From: Gonocerus acuteangulatus
Taxonomy: Eukaryota; Arthropoda; Insecta; Hemiptera; Coreidae
Length of the DNA stretch: 64,000 nt
Direction: 5' to 3'
Assembly (NCBI GenBank): GCA_946811695.1
Contig: OX328132.1
Span: 52,235,857-52,299,856, forward strand
Shown: piece by piece, positions 1-9,097 of the stretch
Position numbering within the stretch: the stretch's first letter is position 1
Layout: each line of letters starts with the position of its first letter
The notes under the pieces: generated by a model
Seen by the model: the letters and a program-made list of their open reading frames with translations, nothing else
What the model was told of the DNA's origin: nothing
Database searches by the model: none
Program-made: the position numbers and the translations under genes

Positions 1-50
1 TTTCTAGCCAGGATAGGGCTGATGCCTGTACTTTTTCTAAAGAAAAGCCA

Positions 51-139
51 CCACCCCTAGTGGGAATCGAACCCACGACCCTTTGGCACGGAGTGTTAAG
101 TGCTCACGCCTTAACGCTCACGGCCACCGGGCCTCCAAA
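51..139 (-). mobile_element. Class II tRNA-like sequence (Ser/Leu-like), probable SINE head
   Basis: The complement reads GGAGGCCCGGTGGCCGTGAG, then CGTTAAGGCG, a long variable-arm region, and GGTTCGATTCCCACTAGGGG. It has the look of a Ser/Leu tRNA with a long variable arm, but with an odd D-arm. It could be a tRNA gene or the head of a third SINE family, since the remaining 50 bases to the window edge are too few to judge. Confidence 0.5.
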
Positions 140-169
140 TAATACTCAATTAAGTCACCCTTAATTTTT

Positions 170-470
170 CTTGTTAGCTCAGTGGTAGAGCACTCGACTA
201 ATGAACTGGAGGACCAAGGTTCAAAACCCGAGCGTGCACTAAAGATTTTTTCTTCTAGTGTCATCGTTCGAGGGTTGGATTTGGGGTCCCAGATCATCCC
301 TACGCTCATACAGCCTTTATACATTAATTAATGGGTACCTGCAAAGGGAAAAATCAGGCGGCCGGAGCATAGTACTGACCACACTATCTCCCTAGTGTGC
401 CGCATGATCATAAATCAGATACCTCTACAGTATCTGCCCCTCTGGGCCCTTAGTGGCTTGTTACGGGACT
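170..470 (+). mobile_element. tRNA-derived SINE (head type 2, Ala/Ile-like)
   Basis: The head GTTAGCTCAGTGGTAGAGCA and box B GGTTCAAAACCCG are tRNA-like. A body follows (TCGTTCGAGGGTTGGATTTG, GGTACCTGCAAAGG, GTACTGACCACACTATC), ending GGACTG. The same body occurs at 5521 and in the minus copy around 18.7-19.1 kb. A T-run follows at 473-500. Confidence 0.82.
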
Positions 471-471
471 G

Positions 472-499
<28 letters not shown>

Positions 500-505
<6 letters not shown>

Positions 506-1567
506 TTCTTACAGCACAACCTTTCACATTTATTTATTTACATAAAGGAAATATTTACAAAACATGTTTTGAGTACAATGTATTTAGTATAGCAATACTG
601 GTCAAAAAAGAAAGATTTGCCTACTTTTTTTCCATGAACCACATTATTTAAATGAATTGAAATAATGAATGAAGAAGAGAAAATAATTAATTACATTTCC
701 TGTCGGACCTAACCCCTTAGATTATATTAATGTTTTATAGTTTCGAATTTTTATTATAAACAGCTGCAGTAGTACTGGTAGTAGTAGTAGTAGTAGTATA
801 ACGTTAGATTGTAAATCATTTTTTCATACGAAGTTAATGACTAATGCGATTAAAACGACATATACCAATCGCCATGAAGAAATTAAGAAAACATCTTAGC
901 AAATCGAAAGCTGGTTTTTAGTTATTTGAAAAGTTCAAAACCTACATTTAAAACAAAAAAATATCATCCAAAATCACAGTCATTAAAAACAATCGTTTTA
1001 TTATTCTTACAAAAAAAACAATATATATTTTTTTCCGGCATGACAGAAAAATTCAAAATCATGATTAAGTACCTTAATTGTCCAGTAAACTAATGATGTT
1101 TTTTAAATGTATCTATTTAAAATAAAATATTTAATTAATAATACAACTATACATATTAATTTTCAATTCAGATTTCTTGAAGATGGTAATAATTGCAGAA
1201 ATCTCATAATGGAATAAACATGTTGAGGAGACTTAATGAACTCAAACAAATCGTTATTACGTATCCTCTGAAAACGTAATAAATTAGTTAAATTTTCTAT
1301 TTATTACATTTTTATAAGTTTCAGCCTGAAGAGAAAATTGTTTTTCATCCTCTCTGCTGTATTGATGAGCTGTATTGATGAGTTTCATGATAACATAAAG
1401 AATGCAGTGGTATCAGGTTGCACATTAAATTTTTTTTTAAAAACGAGTCCTTAATATTTACAATAATTCCTATTGGGTAAATTACAATTATTAGTTCGTT
1501 AAACACAACAAACAAACTTGCTATTATATTCTTTGTGAGTGGAAATTGGCAAATTACAAAGGATTTG
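500..1567. other. AT-rich stretch without recognisable gene
   Basis: Only a (GTA)n-like microsatellite at about 778-799 stands out. No supported coding frame or transposon terminus is seen. Confidence 0.5.
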
Positions 1568-1733
1568 GGGGTCTCCCGTGGTCTAGTGGCTAGCGCGCTG
1601 GATTCATAAGCGGGAGATGGTGGGTTCAATCCTCACCGGCGACAGGAGTTTTCTCATCCCACGGCTCGCTGAGAAAATTCCTGGCTGCACCCTGGACGTC
1701 GGCGCTAATGGCCAAGATTTGTCGATGCGCCGT

Positions 1734-1782
<49 letters not shown>
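1568..1782 (+). mobile_element. tRNA-derived SINE (head type 1), long poly-A
   Basis: Same head, body and GCGCTAATGGCCAAGAT tail as the copy at 4765, ending in about 48 A. Box B reads GGTTCAATCCT, one or two changes from canonical. No clear target duplication is seen. Confidence 0.88.
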
Positions 1783-1784
<2 letters not shown>

Positions 1785-1919
1785 CCACAAGAGGAGGCAG
1801 AACAATACAAATAGTTTCAAAGTATAAATGTTCTATTCTCGTTTCATGCTTTATCTATGCATATTATATTGTGTCATTGGTTGATTTTTTAAAGAAACTA
1901 AAAAAAAAGAACTATTAAT

Positions 1920-2399
1920 GTGCGGCTTGCAGAACTTGAAAGGAAATGTTTCCTTGAAAACAAACCATGGATTTCGCAAGTAATAGAATGGAAGGAACAC
2001 ATCGTTGTATGCAATACAATGGTTTGGAAGCTAGAAACCATTTCGAGTACTTGTGAAAGATTGAAGCCAATGATAGACGAATCGACCAGAAGGCCAAAAT
2101 CTCCTAAAGAAAGCCAATGGCTGGTTTACCAACTGTCCGAAACCTTAATTGCGAAAATTCAAGTTGGCAGATGGGCTAAAATGCGCTTATTTAAACTCTC
2201 CCGCCTTCTGCTCAATGGCTCAGAAAGCTGTACAATATTGGAAAAGCATTATAAGCATATAACGGGAGCAGAGCTATGTTCTGCCAGAAGAAGTAAAATC
2301 CGAGACATCTTAGTGAGAGGACAGTTGAAGTTACTCTTCAATAACTCTAGTCAAAGTGATTCAGCCTTATGGGGGACAGTCGGAAAGCAAAGTGGCTGA
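1920..2399 (+). other. Open frame of 159 codons, not recognised
   Basis: Starts MRLAELERKCFLENKPW and ends WGTVGKQSG. No domain, repeat or transposase motif is recognised. It starts 138 bp after a SINE and is followed 40 bp later by a dispersed repeat. It could be a decayed retroelement frame or chance, and I do not call it a gene. Confidence 0.15.
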
Positions 2400-2439
2400 T
2401 ATAGGTAAGGCCACATGGAACACAAATAGTAAGTAGGAT

Positions 2440-2640
2440 GAGAATGAGCGATAAGCGAAAAGCTTCAGAGCAACGTCGCTCACATTAATGTTAAGCTGGA
2501 GTGCAGTAGGAATGAGGGAGGACTGGCTACAATAGGCATGAGCGACCGGGCGACGTGGCTTGCAGGTTCCAGCCTGTCGCTCATCGCTTAGCCCAGACAT
2601 TAAAATTTTTCTCGTCGCTCACCCCAGACATTACATTTTG
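2440..2640 (+). repeat. Dispersed GAGCGAC/TTAATGT repeat, copy 1
   Basis: Contains CATTAATGTTAAGCTGGAGT, GCAGTAGGAATGAGGGAGGA and repeated GTCGCTC blocks that recur in opposite orientation at 14690-14975 and partly at 5270-5345. Confidence 0.7.
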
Positions 2641-2891
2641 CGTGCTAAAAAAAAGCTATCTTAACCGATTTCAATGATTTTTTTTTTTTTTTTTTTTTTT
2701 TTAATGAAAGCTAATAAAATTTAGAACGAATTTGTCAATTCACATTATGGTTTTTGTTTCCTTCTTTATTAAATTACGGAAAGATATTTATAACCATCCA
2801 ATGCGTTAAACCTTCTAGCTACCTTTCTTATAAATAATTTTAAAATATTAATACTAATAAAAGAATAAATTGGATGATAGTGAATGTGAGC

Positions 2892-3160
2892 CATGGGCGT
2901 ATATAGAAAATAATTTCGGAGGGGGCTGGGAAAATTTCGGGGGGGCTGAGACCATTTCCGGGGTATGGAATACTAACAATTTAGATCTTGGAAGAGTTTT
3001 AGCCAACTTAAACGCTATTACACCCAAAATAGATTATGTATTATGAACTACATGATCTTATTTAATTTATTTTTAAGGGTTTCATGAAATTTTTACCGAT
3101 CAAATCAAAATTTCGGGGGGGCTGCAGCCCCCTCAGCCCCCCTCCTTATATACGCCCATC
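2892..3160. mobile_element. Short hAT-like MITE (GGGCGTATATA termini), copy 1
   Basis: The ends CATGGGCGTATATAG and TATATACGCCCATC are inverse, flanked by 8-bp ATGTGAGC on both sides (2884-2891 and 3161-3168). No coding content. Inner sequence GGTATGGAATACTAACAA is shared with the other two copies. Confidence 0.82.
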
Positions 3161-3369
3161 ATGTGAGCTTTTAATTTCGGAAGTACCAAGCAGAGTTGGG
3201 CAAACGTTAGCGCGCGCTAAAAGCTGATACCTCTCCGCTAATTTAGCGAAACTGTAGAAAGCCAGCGCTAATAATTAGCGGTTAGCGGCGGCAGTGCGCT
3301 AACCGCTAATCTATTTATGAAATATCGTAATTGCTAATAGCTTAAGCTATAGTTACAACATTTTGTCAC

Positions 3370-4690
3370 CTCAAAGTTCACTTCCGGTCTGCTCTGAGCA
3401 ACCTCACTCCTGTTCCACTTCCGCTTCAATCTACAGGATTTACGATCACATCAATGTCAATTTCGGTTACTTCCGGTCGACTCATGCCTATCACAGGTAA
3501 CTCCTGTTCGATCTGGCTTACTTCCGGTCACTCACAGACAATGGCACACTCTGACACTCCTTAATCTAGGTTACTTCCGGTCCTATATTCATCCCTGGGT
3601 CGTTTCCGGAAGTACCCCAGGGCCTTCCAGGCACTCATGATAGACCGGAGGTGAACCGGCAGTGACCCGGAAGTAATTGTAAGCAACCGAAAGTGAAACC
3701 GGAAGTGGTCCGAAGTTGTCCAGATTCATCCGGAAACTGTCCAGGAGTAATTTTGGTGACCCGGAAGCCATTTTGAGAACCCGGAAGTGGCCAAAAGATA
3801 TCCAGATTCATCCGGAAACTGTCCAGGAGTAATTTTGGTGACCCGGAAGCCATTTTGAGAACCCGGAAGTGAAACCGGAAGTGGCCAAAAGTTGCCCAGA
3901 TAGTTCAAGAAACAGTCAGGGATAATTTTGGTGACCCTCAAGCCATTTAGAGAATCCCTGGGGAATTTCCGGGCGAATTTGAGCAGCTTTTGACCACTTC
4001 CGGTTTCACTTCCGGGGTCTCCAAAGGAGTTCTGGGTAACCTAAATTACCTGTGGGCCGTTTATGGATAAATCTGGGCAACTATAGACCACTTCAGGTTT
4101 CACTTCCGGGTTATCAAAATGGGATTCGGGTCACCAAAATTACTTCTGAACAGTTTCCGGATGAAACTGGACAACTTTTGTCCACTTCCGGTTTCACTTC
4201 CGGGTTCTCAAAATGACTTCCGGGTCACCAAATTTACTCCTGGACAGTTTCCGGATGAATCTGGACATCTTTTGGCCACTTCCGGGTTCTCAAAATGGCT
4301 TCCGGGTCACCAAAATTACTCCTGGGCAGTTTCCGGATGAATCTGGACAACTTCGGACCACTTCCGGTTTCCCTTTCGGTTGCTTACAATTACTTCCGGG
4401 TCACTGCCGGTTCACCTCCGGTCTATCGTGAGTGCCTGGAAGGCCCTGGGGTACTTCCGGAAACGACCCAGGGATGAATATAGGACCGGAAGTAACCTAG
4501 ATTAAGGAGTGTCAGAGTGTGCCATTGTCTGTGAGTGACCGGAAGTAAGCCAGATCGAACAGGAGTTACCCAGTGATAGGCATGAGTCGAACGGAATTAA
4601 CCGAAATTGACATTGATGTGATCGTAGATCCTGTAGATTGAAGCGGAAGTGGAACAGGAGTGAGGTGGCTCAGAGCAGATCGGAAGTGAA
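3370..4690. repeat. Minisatellite-like core with ~22 CCGGAAGT motifs
   Basis: The arms contain units of the type GTGACCCGGAAGCCATT, then AGAACCCGGAAGTGGCC, mirrored on the other side as ACTTCCGG. By eye I count about 22 exact CCGGAAGT or ACTTCCGG octamers, plus many one-base variants, in 1.3 kb. CCGGAAGT is the consensus core bound by ETS transcription factors. Confidence 0.8.
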
Positions 4691-4764
4691 CTTTGAGGTG
4701 ACAAAATGTTGTAACTATAGCTTAAGCTATTAGCAATTACGATATTTCATAAATAGATTAGCGC

Positions 4765-4954
4765 GGGGTCTCCCGTGGTCTAGTGGCTAGCGCGCTAGAT
4801 TCATAAGCGGGAGATGGTGGGTTCGATCCCCACCGGCGCCAGAAATTTTCTCATCTCAGGGCTCGCTGAGAAAATTCCTGGCTCCACCCTGGACGTCGGC
4901 GCTAATGGCCAAGATTTATGTCGATGCGCCGTAAAAAAAAAAAAAAAAAAAAAA
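4765..4954 (+). mobile_element. tRNA-derived SINE (head type 1) nested in the hAT element
   Basis: The head GGGGTCTCCCGTGGTCTAG has box A-like TGGTCTAGTGG and box B-like GGTTCGATCCC. A body and a 3' tail (GGCGCTAATGGCCAAGAT, GATGCGCCGT) follow, then poly-A. Flanking duplications ATAGATTAGCGC at 4753-4764 and 4955-4966 are perfect, so the insertion postdates the hAT element. Confidence 0.92.
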
Positions 4955-5244
4955 ATAGATTAGCGCTGGCTTTCTACAGTTTCGCTAAATTAGCGGAGAG
5001 GTATCAGCTTTTAGCGCGCGCTAACGTTTGCCCAACTCTGGTACCAAGTATGGAACTACAGACACAGTGATTTAAAAGTACAATCATAAACAAGAAACTA
5101 TGAGAAGAGGTTGGAAACGCGTTAACCCTGCAAGGTAAGATATTTTTATTAACTAAACATTTAAAATATTAATTTTTTAATTAATATTTTAATTTAAAAA
5201 CGTACATTGGAGTATGTAGTGACGGAGGCTAAAGGTAATTATCG

Positions 5245-5345
5245 TCCAGCCGGTCTGTATCGTAGCCAGTGCCCCTCTTCTGCTATACGCCCGGTCGCTC
5301 TGTCGTTCTGTCGCTCATCGCTCGTATCATACCCGAGGCGTAAGG
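5245..5345. repeat. Dispersed GAGCGAC repeat, partial copy
   Basis: Carries GTCGCTCATCGCTCGTATCA followed by TACCCGAGGCGTAAGGCGTA, matching the right end of the repeat at 14690-14975 (TCATACCCGAGGCCTAA). Confidence 0.55.
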
Positions 5346-5520
5346 CGTATGAAGGACTTATGGATAAAATAATAAGAATTTCAGTGTGCGAAGCAAAAAT
5401 AATAGCTCAGGATAGAACAATAATCAAAAAATGGGTTAAGCGTAATCCATTCCACACTTCGTGCCACAAGGGTGATAGAGAAAAAAGAAGTACAACCTCC
5501 CAAGCAACATACATCGTTTC

Positions 5521-5818
5521 CCAAGTTAGCTCAGTGGTAGAGCACTGGACTAATAGGCAGGATGACATTGGTTCAAAACTCGATCGCATTAAAGATTTTA
5601 TCTTCTAGTGTCTTCGTTTCAGGGTTGGATTTGGGGCCCATGCCAAGATCGACCCTGACTATAATTGATTTATTAATCGGTACCTGCAAAGGAAACAATC
5701 AGGCAGCCGGGGCATAGTACTAACCACACTATCCCTTTAGTGTGCCATATGGTCTAGAAGCAGATACCTCTTTAGTATCTTGACCTATAGGCCCTTGTGG
5801 CCAATTACGAGACTGATT
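5521..5818 (+). mobile_element. tRNA-derived SINE (head type 2)
   Basis: Second plus-strand copy: GTTAGCTCAGTGGTAGAGCA at the head, box B GGTTCAAAACTCG, and body end CGAGACTG. A (TA)n array starts six bases downstream, at 5824. Confidence 0.82.
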
Positions 5819-5819
5819 T

Positions 5820-5823
<4 letters not shown>

Positions 5824-5868
<45 letters not shown>
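5824..5868. repeat. (TA)n microsatellite
   Basis: About 22 TA units just downstream of the type-2 SINE at 5521-5818. Confidence 0.95.
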
Positions 5869-5872
<4 letters not shown>

Positions 5873-6289
5873 AGTACGTTTTTGTGTGATTTTTATGAAA
5901 TTAGTTATGGACATTTCGCTCACCGGAACACTATTTTCTTCGATGAAACACGTGAAAAAATTGTTAAGTAACCCGTTTAATGATAAGCCCTACTTAAAGG
6001 AAAATAGGATGAATCTGTTTAATAAAACACTTCACTTTAGAACATCACAATCGCGTATATAAAATAAATAATTAAGAGTAGGTCGTTGACCTTGAGATTA
6101 CGAAGGTGGAATTGAAGTTCGGTCAAATGAGCAAATAAAAATAAATTGTTCTACATTAAAATGAGTTGTTTTTCCCAACGTTTCGGCTTGGGCTTCAAGC
6201 CTTAGGCTGCATCTACACTGGACCCGTATTTCTCCCGATCCGATCCGGTTTATAACCTTCCAATGCTTATAACGTTCTAGCTACCTTTT

Positions 6290-6473
6290 TTTTTTTTTTA
6301 ACGGTGCATCTACATCTTGGCCATTAGCGCCGGGCTATCTACAGGTTGCCACCCTTTTCTAATGCCAACAGCACGTGGTCGGTCACCCATTCAGGTACTG
6401 ACCACGCCCGACGTTGCTTAACTTCGGTGATCTACGGGAACCGGTGCACTCAACGTGGCTATGGCCGTTGGCG
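6290..6473 (-). mobile_element. 5S rRNA-derived SINE (SINE3-like)
   Basis: The minus strand starts GCCAACGGCCATAGCCACGT and includes ACCGAAGTTAAGCAACGTCG and GGTCAGTACCTGAATGGGTG, which is almost a whole 5S rRNA with its internal promoter. It is followed by a non-5S tail with GCGCTAATGGCCAAGATGT and poly-A. Flanking GCTACCTTTT is duplicated on both sides. The tail and duplication show it is a retroposon, not a 5S gene. Confidence 0.92.
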
Positions 6474-6524
6474 GCTACCTTTTGTTATAAACAATTTTAA
6501 AATATGAATACTAATGCTTGTCGT

Positions 6525-6565
6525 ATCTTAGTGTAACAGTTAAAAATTAACTGTTACACTAAGAT
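6525..6565. repeat. Short perfect palindrome
   Basis: ATCTTAGTGTAACAGTTAA, AAA, then the exact inverse, inside the element at 6204-6869. It could form a hairpin in DNA or RNA. Confidence 0.7.
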
Positions 6566-7020
6566 TTATTTTATTTATTTTTTTTTTTTTGTGACTGATA
6601 TGCTTCCAGAAGATTGATTCCCCTCTCAAGTCTTTTTTTATACCTCCAACATTCAACCTAATCGAAGGTTTCTATGCTTATTAGGTGGTAATTTCTTAAA
6701 TTAATCACTCATTTTCACTTCACTACGGTGTCATTACTGATGAGACGTGACTAAATCGGATCAGATCGGGTCGGGACCAATGTTGGCACTCACGTCAGTC
6801 GTTGTCGGTCAAATTAAATCGGATTGGATCGGATCGGGAGAAATACGGGTCCAATGTAGGTGCAGCCTCAATCGGGGCTGTGACTAGAGGAAGATCTGAT
6901 CCGTATTCTACAGAAATTAAGGGACTTGCATACTGATCAGTTCTTCTTCCCCTCAAATCAGAAATTCATTAATTATTTCTACTAGTGCTAAAAAAAAAAC
7001 AAATAAAAATAATTTGAGAT

Positions 7021-7024
<4 letters not shown>

Positions 7025-7083
<59 letters not shown>

Positions 7084-7245
7084 GGCACATCTACAACTAG
7101 GTCATTAGCGCCGACATCCAGGGTACAGCGAGGAATTTTCCCAGCAAGCCCTGAGATGAGAAAATTCCTGCCGGAGGTGGGAATCGAACCCACCATCTCC
7201 CGCTTATGAATCCAAGGCGCTAGCCAATAGACCACGGGAGACCCC
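7025..7245 (-). mobile_element. tRNA-derived SINE (head type 1), very long poly-A
   Basis: Minus-strand copy. It starts with about 57 T on the plus strand and ends with the complement of GGGGTCTCCCGTGGTCTA. Flanked by perfect 14-bp duplications AATTTGAGATTATT at 7011-7024 and 7246-7259. The long homopolymer and clean duplication point to a young insertion. Confidence 0.92.
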
Positions 7246-7259
7246 AATTTGAGATTATT

Positions 7260-7732
7260 GTTCATAGTTTTATATATGTATCACTCCCAGGTACGTGATC
7301 AGCATATGTTATTTGTATTATCATTATATCATTTCTTCTTGTAGAAAGTTACTGGGGGTAAATATTGTTTTACATTTGAAGTCCAATCATTGATTTTGAT
7401 GTCAAGAACTGGTTTCCTTCCGAAGGAAGTGAAGGGACCAATGGAATGAAACAAATATTGTCGAAACTCTAGGCACTCTTTTCTGAGATCGGCCCATCTA
7501 AATTTAGATTAATTTTGTAAGTTTTTTTTTAGCCTAAGTTTTTGACATAGGTCAACCACATGGGTCATGTATGTCTCAGAAGACTCGTGTGATCTATTTC
7601 CAATCAGCTAATCTTGAGATTGCTCATACTTCTACTCATATTCCCCCAATATATACTTATGATATGACTACTAAAATCTCTTGCCAGTGTTACTTGTCGA
7701 TATATTGAGAAAACAAAATTAAATATGACGGA
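7260..7732. other. Unassigned AT-rich stretch
   Basis: Nothing recognised between the SINE at 7025-7245 and the LINE relic. Confidence 0.4.
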
Positions 7733-8284
7733 TTAACTTACGAGAAAATTAAATAATTTAAATAGGTGATTTGAGTTATTTCTCAGAAGTCCTCTTAGGG
7801 CAGCGGGCAAATCAAATTGTTCTCTTTCTTTTATGTAGGCCCTGCATTCGGTGAGGATATGGTTTACGGTTAGATATACGCCGCTGTACTGACATATCGT
7901 TGGTGTCTCCTTTGCCATAAGATAGCCATGCGTCAGTCTTGAGTGTCCTATTCGTAGCCTGGTCAATATCACTTCCTCTCGTCTTCTGTCGCGTATGCAG
8001 CTACTCCATACATCTACATATTTTTTATTTAAACGTAGCTTTTCTCCTAACTCCATACTATTCCATTCTTGGAACTATTTATTTTTTAGTGGTAGTTTCA
8101 CGGCTGCTAATACATCTGTAGCAGGAACTTGAGAGCAAAATTGCCCTTCATTTGCTCCTTTGTCAACTTTTAAGTTTTTATTTATTCCACGATGTCCAGG
8201 AATCCATATAAACAGAGTTTTTATGTTATTCTTTGTAAGTTTAATAATCATTCCAATGGTCGCTCTATTATCCCGATATCTCAA
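7733..8284 (-). pseudogene. Non-LTR retrotransposon relic: RNase H and C-terminal tail
   Basis: Two overlapping minus-strand frames. The upstream one has FIWIPGHRGI followed by a degenerate ADxxA region (VDKGANEG), the end of a LINE-type RNase H domain. The downstream one has REEVILTRLRIGHSRLTHGY and TVNHILTECRAY, the typical post-RNase H tail of jockey/I/CR1-like ORF2 proteins. The Cys of the tail motif C-x2-C is partly lost (ICQYSGV). The reverse transcriptase is absent, so this is a 5'-truncated, frameshifted copy. Confidence 0.85.
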
Positions 8285-8349
8285 CTCTTTCCGTAATATT
8301 TAACGAAATATACGCCCAAAACTACACATGACTCTTATTAACATTTTAG

Positions 8350-8483
8350 CGCGTCCCCCCTTCCCTCCAAACAAAGGAAACCCGCTAATAAGGTTGATCT
8401 CATGACGCAATCCGGAAGACCCGTCTAGAAAATCTTACGTTTTTGAACCCATGGATTATGAAAATAATGGGGGTTCAAATTTG

Positions 8484-8493
<10 letters not shown>
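8350..8493 (+). repeat. Dispersed repeat preceding a (TA)n array
   Basis: Has CTCATGACGCAATCCGGAAG and GGGGGTTCAAATTTG just before the TA run. The same block precedes the TA run at 48527 (GCGCGATCCGGGCGTGCC, GGTGGTTCAAATTTG) and occurs in minus orientation at 38085-38180. Confidence 0.7.

Positions 8494-8559
<66 letters not shown>
8494..8559. repeat. (TA)n microsatellite
   Basis: About 33 TA units, between the dispersed repeat at 8350 and the 124-bp tandem repeat at 8560. Confidence 0.95.
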
Positions 8560-8562
<3 letters not shown>

Positions 8563-8945
8563 CACGTGTCTGTCTGTTTGTCCGTTTGTCTCTTTGTTCC
8601 TTATACAAATCCACACCGTTTGACCGATTTTGACCAAACTTGGAACACTGGTAGGTCTTGATACGGGAAGGCTCGTAGGCTAAGTCAAAGCCGTCTACCA
8701 GCTGTCTGTATGTATGTTTGTTCCTTATACAAATCCACACCCTACGTCCGATTTTGATCAAATTTGGCACACAGGTAGGTCGTGATACGTAGAGTGTCAT
8801 AGGCTAGGTCAAAAACGTCTACCAGTTGTCTGTCTGTATTTTGTTCCTTATACAAATCCACACCGTTTGACCGATTTTGACCAAACGTGGCACACAGGTA
8901 AGTCTTGACACGGGGAGAGTCATAGGCTAGGTTAAAATCGTCGAT
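8560..8945. repeat. Tandem repeat, three ~124-bp units
   Basis: The block GTTCCTTATACAAATCCACA starts at 8596, 8720 and 8843, each followed by GACCGATTTTGA-like and GGTAGGTC sequence and ending in GTCTACCAG or a variant. Period is 123-124 bp with moderate divergence. Confidence 0.88.
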
Positions 8946-9097
8946 GACTCACAGTTCGGAGAACACGAGTTGGAAACAATGAACCCAAATAGTTACAGAT
9001 TTACGTTATTAGATTTTAATGTTAATTATTTGGTTTCTAACTTATTTTTGCTTTTATAGATGCAGAAAGTAGGTGTAGCATAGCACGCCTAGTATAA

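Larger units (their letters stand above)
3191..5040. mobile_element. hAT-type foldback element with GTACCAAG target duplication
   Basis: The left end CAGAGTTGGGCAAACG and the right end CGTTTGCCCAACTCTG are perfect inverse termini. They are flanked by identical 8-bp GTACCAAG (3183-3190 and 5041-5048), the target-duplication length of hAT elements. The whole 1.85 kb is a near palindrome centred around 4010. It includes a GC-rich TTAGCGCGCGCTAA zone next to each end and a core of tandem 35-45 bp units rich in CCGGAAGT. No transposase frame is present. A tRNA-derived SINE sits inside the right arm (4765-4954). Confidence 0.88.
6204..6869. mobile_element. Inverted-repeat element with ~48-bp termini
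   Basis: The left end GGCTGCATCTACACTGGACC and the right end TCCAATGTAGGTGCAGCC are inverse copies that continue inward through GTATTTCTCCCGATCCGATCC and its complement. The 5S SINE at 6290 and an 18-bp-arm palindrome at 6525-6565 lie inside. No transposase is seen and the superfamily is unclear. Confidence 0.72.

Noticed and set aside
1920..2399. 159-codon plus-strand frame as a gene
   Set aside because: No recognisable domain, no splice or promoter support, and it sits between repeats. Kept only as a low-confidence open frame.
3589..4477. Repeated frames (ASGSPKLLLDSFRMN and similar) as a repetitive protein
   Set aside because: They arise on both strands from the CCGGAAGT repeats of a palindromic hAT element and have no start or splice support.
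4765..4840. Functional tRNA gene
   Set aside because: The tRNA-like head is followed by the same body and poly-A tail at several loci with target duplications, so it is a SINE.
6290..6473. Functional 5S rRNA gene
   Set aside because: The 5S part runs into a SINE tail with poly-A and is flanked by a target duplication.
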